64,000 bases of DNA from Niallia circulans (GTDB taxonomy: Bacteria; Bacillota; Bacilli; Bacillales; Cytobacillaceae). The notes under the pieces were generated by a model, which saw only the letters and a program-made list of their open reading frames with translations, did no database searches and was not told the origin of the DNA. Within the stretch, counting starts at the first letter, position 1, and every line of letters starts with the position of its first letter. The stretch spans positions 1,922,001-1,986,000 of the forward strand of contig NZ_CP026031.1 of assembly GCF_003726095.1 (NCBI RefSeq), read 5' to 3'. The position numbers and the translations under genes were made by a program. Shown in pieces: positions 20,359 to 26,631 of this stretch.

Positions 20359-20375
20359 TAGCGTTACGTAAATAT
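20345..20375. other. attL: left prophage junction with core CAGTTGG
   Basis: The core CAGTTGG is at 20352-20358. To its left is comGA sequence (Walker A codons); to its right is phage DNA with the arm CGTTACGTAAATAT (20362-20375), the exact reverse complement of the phage arm at attR. Confidence 0.88.
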
Positions 20376-20562
20376 AACTAATTATTTACACATCATCCCT
20401 ATTCTTCTTCAAGCAATTATATAGCCCTTCCGATTTGTTTCAATACATTTAATATCAATGGAGATATCTGAATCAATACATAACCTAATCCAGTATTCAA
20501 TACCTATGTATAATAATATAATCAAAAAACAAACATGACATTTTGTCTACTTTTGTCGAAAT

Positions 20563-20599
20563 AATAGTATCTTATAACCATTAACTATAAGATATTATT
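20563..20599. promoter_or_regulatory. Inverted repeat upstream of the lipoprotein gene
   Basis: Arms AATAGTATCTTATA (20563-20576) and TATAAGATATTATT (20586-20599) match at 13 of 14 positions, 28 bp before the lipoprotein start. It may be an operator or an RNA hairpin. The rest of 20376-20562 holds no visible gene. Confidence 0.5.
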
Positions 20600-20627
20600 A
20601 GATAAACAAAAGTAAGGGGGAACAACT

Positions 20628-21191
20628 TTGAGAAAAATTATATGGCCAGTGTTATTAGGGATTTTAGTATTATCTGGCTGTAGCAGCAGTGAAGAAAAAA
20701 AAGCAAGGGAAACAGCAGAAGCGTATATGGAAGCTGTAAAAAATGGAGATGAGTTTTTAAATATCTTTTCATCAGAAGAATTTGTTGATGTATTTGATTA
20801 TGAATATTTAAAAACACTGGATTCGTCAGAAGAAAAAATACTAGAAGGTTATTCCTATGAAGATTGGGATAGGCTTTATGGCAATGATCCTAATCCAGTA
20901 TACAGTTCATATGATGATTATCGGAGCCAAGAAAGAAAATATGTGGAATCTCTTATAAGTGAAGGAAAAGATTATGAAATAATTAAAGATACTGACCAAG
21001 AATTCGAATACTGGGATGGAAAAAGTTATGGTAAAAATTTCACGCTTCTCTACAATGTGGAAATCGCAGATGAAGATGGACAGAAGCTTTATAAAAAAGC
21101 TGAATTCACTGTGGAAGAAGGCTTAGTATACGGTGACTCTATCGATGATTTTGTTGACGGATACAAAATTACAGATATCACATTAAGATAA
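20628..21191 (+). CDS. Prophage-encoded lipoprotein of unknown function
   Basis: The 187-aa protein has a clear lipoprotein signal: basic MRKIIWP, hydrophobic core, lipobox LSGC at residues about 15-18, then SSSEEKK. The mature part is very acidic, with many Asp, Glu and Tyr residues and no known catalytic motif. TTG 20628 follows AAGGGGG by about 8 nt. It is the phage gene closest to attL, has its own terminator and opposite orientation to the late genes, so it is a likely lysogenic-conversion (moron) gene acting at the cell surface. A superinfection-exclusion role is possible but only inferred. Confidence 0.75.
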   Translation: MRKIIWPVLLGILVLSGCSSSEEKKARETAEAYMEAVKNGDEFLNIFSSEEFVDVFDYEYLKTLDSSEEKILEGYSYEDWDRLYGNDPNPVYSSYDDYRSQERKYVESLISEGKDYEIIKDTDQEFEYWDGKSYGKNFTLLYNVEIADEDGQKLYKKAEFTVEEGLVYGDSIDDFVDGYKITDITLR

Positions 21192-21194
21192 AAT

Positions 21195-21223
21195 AAAGCC
21201 CTTCTCAAATGAGTTGGGCTTTT
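21195..21223. terminator. Bidirectional terminator
   Basis: AAAGCCC paired with GGGCTTT plus T-tract, between the lipoprotein gene and the convergent YolD-like gene. It likely also stops leftward phage transcription before the comGA remnant. Confidence 0.75.
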
Positions 21224-21225
21224 AT

Positions 21226-21486
21226 TCATACTTTCTTCACTTGCAAAATATCTATAAATGGAACTTTGATTGTTTCGGCAAATTTCTCTATATGTATGAG
21301 TTTAGTATTTCCATCCATTTTAACTACTTTCCCTCGGACTGGATCTTCTCTCTTCCACACAGTTAATCTAAGTTCAGCCTTATCCTCTAACGCTTCGATT
21401 AAAGTATTAGCAATTTCCTCTAATTCAAATTTATCTCGGCTTGGTCTTGATGGCTTTTTAACTTTCTTAGGTTTTACTAACATCAA
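21226..21486 (-). CDS. YolD-like domain protein
   Basis: The 86-aa protein has a basic N-terminal segment followed by a YolD-like pattern (KFELEEIANTLIEALEDKAELRLTVWKREDPVRGKVVKMD...IHI...VPFIDILQVKKV). YolD family members often sit next to Y-family polymerase UvrX or SOS genes. Here it follows a WYL-like gene by 2 nt and the pair is downstream of LexA boxes, so it is likely DNA-damage inducible. No polymerase gene accompanies it. Confidence 0.65.
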   Translation of the reverse strand: MMLVKPKKVKKPSRPSRDKFELEEIANTLIEALEDKAELRLTVWKREDPVRGKVVKMDGNTKLIHIEKFAETIKVPFIDILQVKKV

Positions 21487-21488
21487 AA

Positions 21489-21707
21489 TTATGCACCTCT
21501 CCTTACTTTCCGAACTGGTCCAACTGATAGAATGTTGCTTATCTTAAAAGTGCGTTGCTGCTTACGAGTAAAGCAATAAGCACTAAAGGACTCTTCACTC
21601 ATTTTAATAACCTGAATCCTACGTTGGCTGAATTCCCCTTTATTGTTTTGATAAATCATTTCTAAAACCTCTTTACTTTCTACAGCTCTTTTAAGTAAAC
21701 CTTTCAT
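21489..21707 (-). CDS. Short WYL-domain-like protein
   Basis: The 72-aa protein matches the WYL core: a beta strand LEMIYQNNKGEFSQRRIQVIKM, then SFSAYCFTRKQQRTFKISNILSVGPV with the basic ligand-binding residues. Full WYL regulators have an N-terminal HTH, missing here, so it is a stand-alone ligand-binding module. A strong AGGAGG site precedes the ATG. It is the first gene of a leftward pair driven from the two-LexA-box intergenic region. Confidence 0.65.
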   Translation of the reverse strand: MKGLLKRAVESKEVLEMIYQNNKGEFSQRRIQVIKMSEESFSAYCFTRKQQRTFKISNILSVGPVRKVRRGA

Positions 21708-21739
21708 CAGTTAGACCTCCTTTTTTTAATTATTATATA

Positions 21740-21783
21740 CGAACGTTCGTTCGAAAACAATATTGAAATCGAACAATTGTTCT
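21740..21783. promoter_or_regulatory. Two LexA (DinR) SOS boxes in a divergent promoter region
   Basis: CGAACGTTCGTTCG (21740-21753) and CGAACAATTGTTCT (21770-21783) each contain GAAC-N4-GTTC, the core of the Gram-positive SOS box. They lie between divergent gene starts at 21707 and 21818, so both transcripts should be derepressed by DNA damage. Confidence 0.8.
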
Positions 21784-21817
21784 TATATAATTATCCTATC
21801 GAAAAGGAGATGGGGAT

Positions 21818-22147
21818 ATGTTAAAAGACCGGGGTACGAAAAAATGGGTTGCTATGATGCTGCCTGAACATGTAGTTGCTGTAAAAAATGAAATTAATAA
21901 TCAAGATAAAATTGAACAACCTGAACTTGACGAAGATAAGTTGAATGATATAGATGTATTGATCCACGAGGGTATGGAATATAATCAGCTACTTAAATAC
22001 AGTCTATATAATAATGGATACATAGATACTTTGATTGGCCGTACTGTTTACATAGATTATTTAAACAACCAGTTACGCATTCAAGATGAGAAAGATCAAA
22101 TTCATTACGTATCATTTAGAAAATTAGTTGATGTAGAAAGAACATAA
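21818..22147 (+). CDS. yolD: YolD-family protein
   Basis: The 109-aa protein starts MLKDRGTKKWVAMMLPEHV, the hallmark of the YolD family, followed by PELDEDKLNDID and a beta-rich C-terminus. It is the first gene of the rightward SOS-controlled pair, with GAAAAGGAGATG upstream. In other bacilli YolD proteins are encoded beside UvrX/DinB-type polymerases; none is found here. Confidence 0.85.
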   Translation: MLKDRGTKKWVAMMLPEHVVAVKNEINNQDKIEQPELDEDKLNDIDVLIHEGMEYNQLLKYSLYNNGYIDTLIGRTVYIDYLNNQLRIQDEKDQIHYVSFRKLVDVERT

Positions 22148-22161
22148 ACGGAGCAGAAATT

Positions 22162-22524
22162 ATGAGTAGATTATCCGAAGAAGAAAGAGATATATTTGAA
22201 AATGCTATATATCTCCCTATGTTGTTGACTGTGCTTGATCGTGACTTTAACGTAGCTAAGACTGCACCGTTTAAACTCAATCAAGTCTACTTAAACTTAA
22301 TCGAACACATGATGAAACAAGTACAAAGGGACATGAGAGAGAATAATAAAAAGATGTATAAGAATAAGTGGAAGTTGGTTAAGGGTGAAAGTGACGAAGC
22401 TTTTACGGAATACAATTTTTATATCAACGGATATCATGAAGTGCATCGCTATTTTAATTACAATCTTAGAAACAACACAGAAAAGCTACTTAATTATTAC
22501 TTTTTGCATCGTCATTTAGATTAA
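22162..22524 (+). CDS. Conserved phage protein of unknown function
   Basis: The 120-aa protein has the pattern FENAIYLPMLLTVLDRDF...KTAPFKL, seen in a widespread Bacillus prophage family without known function. It lies 14 nt after the YolD gene and so probably belongs to the same SOS-controlled transcript. It is largely helical with many basic residues in the middle (MRENNKKMYKNKWKLVKG). Confidence 0.6.
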   Translation: MSRLSEEERDIFENAIYLPMLLTVLDRDFNVAKTAPFKLNQVYLNLIEHMMKQVQRDMRENNKKMYKNKWKLVKGESDEAFTEYNFYINGYHEVHRYFNYNLRNNTEKLLNYYFLHRHLD

Positions 22525-22637
22525 TCTTTTACAGGAAATAATTCTAAGAAGAAATCGATTAGAATTTTTAGATCTGAGGCGTCTTGCGTGGATTCGTACT
22601 GTTCTTTTAATTGGAGTAATAAATCATAGTCGGTCAT
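22521..22637 (-). CDS. Small phage protein, 38 aa
   Basis: Reads MTDYDLLLQLKEQYESTQDA...FFLELFPVKD. A strong AGGAGGGAT site lies 7 nt before ATG 22637. Its stop overlaps the convergent gene's stop. Function unknown. Confidence 0.5.
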   Translation of the reverse strand: MTDYDLLLQLKEQYESTQDASDLKILIDFFLELFPVKD

Positions 22638-22714
22638 TTTATCCCTCCTTTCTATAGGATGTTTCTTTATTGTGGAAGTAAATTCCTTTTAGTTCACAAA
22701 AAATACAAAATAAA

Positions 22715-22745
22715 AAAGCTCCTACTCAGAGTGAGTGGAACTTTA
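22715..22745 (-). terminator. Terminator near the 62-aa membrane protein
   Basis: Imperfect stem of AAAGTTCCACTC with GAGTAGGAGCTTT, followed by T-rich sequence on the minus strand. Confidence 0.6.
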
Positions 22746-22931
22746 GTTTTTGGTTGATATCTTGAATTTCCCTCGCATATCTTGAACTATGATAATTATT
22801 GTTATTAATGAAACAACCATAGAGATTATTGCTGTAACAGCGTTAGAAAATATGTTGTACAATAAATTTGCTAATGCCACTATTACTATTAAGCTTACTA
22901 TAAATACTTGTCTTTTTCTTTTTTCATTCAT
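22743..22931 (-). CDS. Small two-helix phage membrane protein
   Basis: The 62-aa protein has a basic N-terminus (MNEKRKRQ) and two hydrophobic helices (about residues 9-27 and 32-51). It lies past the endolysin at the end of the late region. It could assist lysis or act on the host membrane; no family was recognised. Confidence 0.55.
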   Translation of the reverse strand: MNEKRKRQVFIVSLIVIVALANLLYNIFSNAVTAIISMVVSLITIIIIVQDMRGKFKISTKN

Positions 22932-23069
22932 TAATAATCCTCCCTCTTTCTCTTAATATTATATTCTATAAATGTTGAAAAATCCCTCCTAAAAACAAAA
23001 AAATCCCCCACTCCAAAGAGCAGGGTTTATGTGGAGATCATGTTGTAAACTATTTTATATCCATCCGTG

Positions 23070-23936
23070 TTACTTTATGCGAATTTTTTGTTTTGGATAG
23101 ATTAAATCAGGGTTTTTAATACTAGGATTTAATTTTTGTATTGCTGCAACTGATGTTTTATGATTCTTAGCAATCTTTGTGAGATTTTCTCCATTTTTAA
23201 CAATGTGATGTTTAGCCTTAGTTGTTTTGGCAGTTGTTTCAAAAGGATTAATCCAGCTACCTGGCACCCCTTTTTTAGTCGTGACATTAATCATGCCTTG
23301 GGATTCATTAAAAACATAATATTTGCCTTTTGGTACAGTAGTCTTTTTATCCTTCTTAGACTTAGCATCTGCTGCAGTAGCATAACCATTATATTGTTTA
23401 GTTACTTGATAAGTTTTTACATTATCCTTTGTGGAAGAAGTTGTTTTCTTAGGCTTTTCCACTTTTACTCCATCCACATCATATTGAGTGAGGTTATTAT
23501 CCTCAATAGTACGAATAAGCTTTATTGCATAGTTTGGATCAGTAGCATATCCTGCAGCTTGTACTGCTTTTGCTGCCGCTTTATAATCCTTTTCACCAAT
23601 TACTTTTTTGTATTTGTTTCTATCCCAAGATACTCCATTTTCATATAGAGCAGTAAGGTCTCGTAGAGACTCATACCATGAAGGATATTTTCGAAATTTG
23701 GCATCCACATAGACTGATTTACCGTTATATACTTCCCAAGTTTTCATGGTAACCGATTGGCCGTTATAAGTTCCTTTGATACCAAATAAGTTTTTACCTT
23801 TTTGGGCTAGTCCACTTTTGCCCCAATTAGATTCATGGATAGCTTGTGCAAGAATTAAAGACACTAAGATATTTGATTCTTTTCCCACCTTTTTAGCATG
23901 TGGTAAGATTTCATTGATAAATGACAATTTAATCAC
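23070..23936 (-). CDS. Endolysin: glucosaminidase with SH3-like and LysM domains
   Basis: The 288-aa lytic enzyme has an N-terminal FlgJ/glucosaminidase domain (residues about 1-150) with catalytic Glu35 in AIHESNWGKS and the motifs NLFGIKG, FRKYPSW and AVQAAGYATDPNYA. Residues about 170-235 resemble the wall-binding module seen in Bacillus phage lysins (TYQVTKQYNGYATAADA...GKYYVFNE). A C-terminal LysM (HHIVKNGENLTKIAKNHKTSVAAIQKLN, residues about 242-288) binds peptidoglycan. No signal peptide, so export needs the holin encoded just upstream. Confidence 0.9.
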   Translation of the reverse strand: MIKLSFINEILPHAKKVGKESNILVSLILAQAIHESNWGKSGLAQKGKNLFGIKGTYNGQSVTMKTWEVYNGKSVYVDAKFRKYPSWYESLRDLTALYENGVSWDRNKYKKVIGEKDYKAAAKAVQAAGYATDPNYAIKLIRTIEDNNLTQYDVDGVKVEKPKKTTSSTKDNVKTYQVTKQYNGYATAADAKSKKDKKTTVPKGKYYVFNESQGMINVTTKKGVPGSWINPFETTAKTTKAKHHIVKNGENLTKIAKNHKTSVAAIQKLNPSIKNPDLIYPKQKIRIK

Positions 23937-23985
23937 TCTCCATTTTTATTTTTATAAAAGAAAAAGAGCAGCTATTAAGCTACTC

Positions 23986-24237
23986 TTACTTTGTTTTTGA
24001 TTGATTTTTAGCTAGGTTATGACCAACTAATAAATCCTTTTGCTTTTTACCCTTTGCAGTCACGTAATTGTTTTTAAACCAGGCAATTGTTCCTGCGATT
24101 GCTGTAAATACAGCTGATATAAACGCTGTTTGCTGCTCTTCTGTTCCTGGTATTTCATAAAGACCAAAACTAACTAAAAATTGATTAATAAACGCTATTC
24201 CTAATACGATTGTTCTGATTAATGTACCTTTGTCCAT
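23986..24237 (-). CDS. SPP1-type phage holin
   Basis: The 83-aa protein has two hydrophobic segments (about residues 4-24 and 38-54) with a short polar turn and a basic C-terminus, typical of the SPP1/phi29-type small holin family. ATG 24237 has AAGGAG 8 nt upstream. It sits between the XhlA-like gene and the endolysin, the standard lysis cassette, and should form the lesions that release the endolysin. Confidence 0.8.
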   Translation of the reverse strand: MDKGTLIRTIVLGIAFINQFLVSFGLYEIPGTEEQQTAFISAVFTAIAGTIAWFKNNYVTAKGKKQKDLLVGHNLAKNQSKTK

Positions 24238-24249
24238 TCCTAACACTCC

Positions 24250-24588
24250 TTATCGTGTAAATAATTTTTCAATCAACAAATAAAGTAGCCCTCCGCTTCC
24301 TGCAAGGGCTACTGCTAATTTCCATATTTGCTGTTGTGTATACGTCTTACTGTCTCTTGACGTTTTACGGTCTTCTTTATCTTCTTCTAAAACATGATCA
24401 AGTAGCTTTTGTACTAAATCCTGTTGCTTGCCGGATTCTTTCAAAACAGTATTTTCCGTGGCTAATAACTGTGTTTTAATTTCTTGGTTTAGTTTTTCTT
24501 GTTCCTTCTGATAATCCTCAAGTGCTTTTATCCTTCCTTCATGATTATCAACTCTTTCTTCCAATGTAGGTACCTCCTGTGTTGGCAT
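24250..24588 (-). CDS. XhlA-like holin-associated membrane protein
   Basis: The 112-aa protein has a coiled-coil N-terminus (LEERVDNHEGRIKALEDYQKEQ), a charged middle and one C-terminal transmembrane helix (residues about 90-107) ending in basic residues, as in XhlA/haemolysin-like phage proteins. ATG 24588 follows AGGGGGAATGGG. Likely works with the holin and endolysin in lysis. Confidence 0.75.
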   Translation of the reverse strand: MPTQEVPTLEERVDNHEGRIKALEDYQKEQEKLNQEIKTQLLATENTVLKESGKQQDLVQKLLDHVLEEDKEDRKTSRDSKTYTQQQIWKLAVALAGSGGLLYLLIEKLFTR

Positions 24589-24625
24589 TTTCCCATTCCC
24601 CCTTTTTCTCTCTATACATAGGTTT

Positions 24626-24835
24626 TCACCCCCTTTGAGGTAATAAAAAAACACACTTACTTGGTGTGTTTTTTACTTTTTCAATTTCAATTGCATCCTC
24701 TAGTGCATATATTGATGTATTGATGAGCGAGTATTCTCGGTGCTTATAATCAATTTCATTTTTCACTTCGAATAATAAGTCATATGCATATTGTAATTTC
24801 TCTCTCTGTTGATTATTTAAATATGACCATTCCAC
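24626..24835 (-). CDS. Small phage protein, 69 aa
   Basis: Helical, soluble, acidic in the middle (LLFEVKNEIDYKHREYSLINTS). It lies between the Shedu-like gene and the lysis cassette. The family was not recognised. Confidence 0.5.
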   Translation of the reverse strand: MEWSYLNNQQREKLQYAYDLLFEVKNEIDYKHREYSLINTSIYALEDAIEIEKVKNTPSKCVFLLPQRG

Positions 24836-24851
24836 TCTATAACACCTCTTT

Positions 24852-26024
24852 TCATTTTATTCTTTCAATCAAATCAATCAGCTTCTTAAATCTAGCTTGT
24901 AAATCATTATAGGGAATTAATTCAAACCATCTTCCTTTTTCATCTAATAATTCGTTAAAATCTTTCCGAGATTCTTTATCAACGTACCCTATAATCCCAA
25001 TTGTATGAGGGTATTCATGTACTTTAGTATTATATTCCTTATTAAAGTACTCACGATGTTCTAATTCGTTAAAGTATTTTCTATAGATTCTCAGTTGTGC
25101 TTCTAATTTAGCAACCGCATCTGAAAACTTTACCCTAACTCCTCCAGGGGAATTCACTAAATTTGCTCTTCTGCCTGTTTTATAATCGACAATAGTCCAA
25201 TTATCACGTGTTGAATCAAAACCCATTAAATCTGGTATTAGTTTCTGGTTGTATATTTGTTTTATATCTTTCAATTTCGGTTGAACTATAGGTTTTTCTA
25301 ACCCAAGTATTTCACTAATTATAATTGAATTTTCATTAATAAATTTCTCTATATCTCTTTCTAGTACTTTTTCATCATAAAAATAATAATCCATATCAGT
25401 TGATATGCTTTTTAGATGACTTATATATTCTTTATATTTATCAGAAGTAGAATCTAACTTCGCTTTAAATCGATCAAAGTAATTCCAATATGCAAATATG
25501 AAATTACTCGTAAATGATTCTATTTCATTAATAACACTAATCAATTTAGAATAGGAAAAAACAAATGCAAATTCTACTTCTGTTTCTTTTCCGGATGGAG
25601 ACACAAACGTTACATCTTCCATATACATTTCTATATCGTCACCATTTAAACTAAATGGTTTCACACCATTAAAAGAGTTTTTTTTAAATTCAATATACTT
25701 ACAGTCAGATAAAGAGAATAAGGTTAGAACCTTTTTAGCTGCCCACAAACCTGTATCATCAAACACATCTATCACATCTCCAATGATAAAATTTGTACTG
25801 GTTCTATTTTTATTATGTTTAAGAACAAACATAATATGGCCCTTTTCTATCGAAAATGTAACTTCACATCCAAAATCTACAATTAAAACTTTAGGTAATA
25901 TTTTTTCAACTTTTAAGTTATTACTCTTTAATTTTTTTATCTCCACCTCTAAATTTTTTCGAAAAGCAGAAATAAAATTGTTAATAATTTGTTGAGTTAA
26001 ATTAATTTCTAGTTGATTTAACAA
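24852..26024 (-). CDS. Shedu-like (DUF4263) nuclease, putative anti-phage defence protein
   Basis: The 390-aa protein has an unrecognised N-terminal half (about residues 1-200) and a C-terminal PD-(D/E)XK-type core: PD at 264-265 in IPDLMGFD, the catalytic-type D-X-K at 280-282 in IVDYKTG, and Gln310 in AQLRIYRKYF, followed by HTIGIIGYVDKE. This order (PD, D/ExK, a Q-L/I-x-x-Y helix, then a late I-I-G strand) is the layout of Shedu SduA proteins, which cut DNA to protect cells against other phages. The start is TTG 26024, 8 nt after AGGAGG. That ribosome binding site lies in the 3' arm of a strong hairpin. It sits between tail and lysis genes, separated from the late operon by that hairpin, a typical moron location. 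A different PD-(D/E)XK subfamily is the main alternative. Confidence 0.68.
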   Translation of the reverse strand: MLNQLEINLTQQIINNFISAFRKNLEVEIKKLKSNNLKVEKILPKVLIVDFGCEVTFSIEKGHIMFVLKHNKNRTSTNFIIGDVIDVFDDTGLWAAKKVLTLFSLSDCKYIEFKKNSFNGVKPFSLNGDDIEMYMEDVTFVSPSGKETEVEFAFVFSYSKLISVINEIESFTSNFIFAYWNYFDRFKAKLDSTSDKYKEYISHLKSISTDMDYYFYDEKVLERDIEKFINENSIIISEILGLEKPIVQPKLKDIKQIYNQKLIPDLMGFDSTRDNWTIVDYKTGRRANLVNSPGGVRVKFSDAVAKLEAQLRIYRKYFNELEHREYFNKEYNTKVHEYPHTIGIIGYVDKESRKDFNELLDEKGRWFELIPYNDLQARFKKLIDLIERIK

Positions 26025-26031
26025 GTAAATG

Positions 26032-26070
26032 CCCTCCTTTTTTCTGCATTTATTCGACAGAAAAGGAGGG
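26032..26070 (-). promoter_or_regulatory. Hairpin/terminator that buries the Shedu-like gene's ribosome binding site
   Basis: On the minus strand CCCTCCTTTTCTG (26070-26058) pairs with CAGAAAAAAGGAGGG (26046-26032), with an 11-nt loop and a two-base bulge. The AGGAGG of the 3' arm is the binding site of the gene starting at 26024. A read-through transcript would have this site closed. Confidence 0.7.
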
Positions 26071-26114
26071 ATTTCCTTTATTTGTTACCATACCATAGCA
26101 TCCAATGAGACTAA

Positions 26115-26243
26115 CTAATCCTCTTCATAAGTAGTTTCTCTATAATTACAGTCCTGGCAAATAAAAGTTACTTCCATATCTATAGTCGGAAACACTTCGA
26201 CATTGGTTGAATTACAAATTGGACATATCATTAAAAATTTCAT
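26115..26243 (-). CDS. Small zinc-ribbon phage protein, 42 aa
   Basis: Contains C-P-I-C and C-Q-D-C pairs about 20 residues apart, a minimal zinc ribbon, and an acidic end (YEED). AGGAGGAAATCT precedes ATG 26243. It closes the tail operon before the hairpin. Confidence 0.6.
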   Translation of the reverse strand: MKFLMICPICNSTNVEVFPTIDMEVTFICQDCNYRETTYEED

Positions 26244-26253
26244 AGATTTCCTC

Positions 26254-26613
26254 CTAAACTGGAGTTGAATTCTGATCATCTACATATACAGCATACTCGA
26301 ACTCTGGCAAATTTTTAAGGTATTCATACGCCTGCATAAAGCTATCCATCGAATCAGACGAAGACGGAACAAACGAATATACTTTTGTCTCTAAGACGTA
26401 TGTTTTAGTTCTATCTTTGTAAATAGATAATACAATATCCATTTTCTCCTTATTTCCTTCAATTTTCACAATTTCGCAGTATGCATCTTTAACCTTTATG
26501 ATTTCTGTTATGCGATCTTTAACATCCGGAAACTCAACTCGAAATTTATCATCGAATTGTATTTTTGTATTTATATAAGTTAACTCATAATTGTAAGTCA
26601 CTATAAGCCCCAT
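26254..26613 (-). CDS. Phage protein downstream of tail spike, 119 aa
   Basis: Soluble, beta-rich (VTYNYELTYINTKIQFDDKFRVEF...). It follows the tail spike gene by about 18 nt, a place often taken by tail-tip or spike chaperone proteins. The family was not recognised. Confidence 0.55.
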   Translation of the reverse strand: MGLIVTYNYELTYINTKIQFDDKFRVEFPDVKDRITEIIKVKDAYCEIVKIEGNKEKMDIVLSIYKDRTKTYVLETKVYSFVPSSSDSMDSFMQAYEYLKNLPEFEYAVYVDDQNSTPV

Positions 26614-26631
26614 TTATAACACTCCTTTTAC

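Noticed and set aside
23160..23648. Plus-strand frame of 162 codons in the endolysin gene
   Set aside because: Hydrophobic, antisense to a well supported enzyme, no ribosome site.
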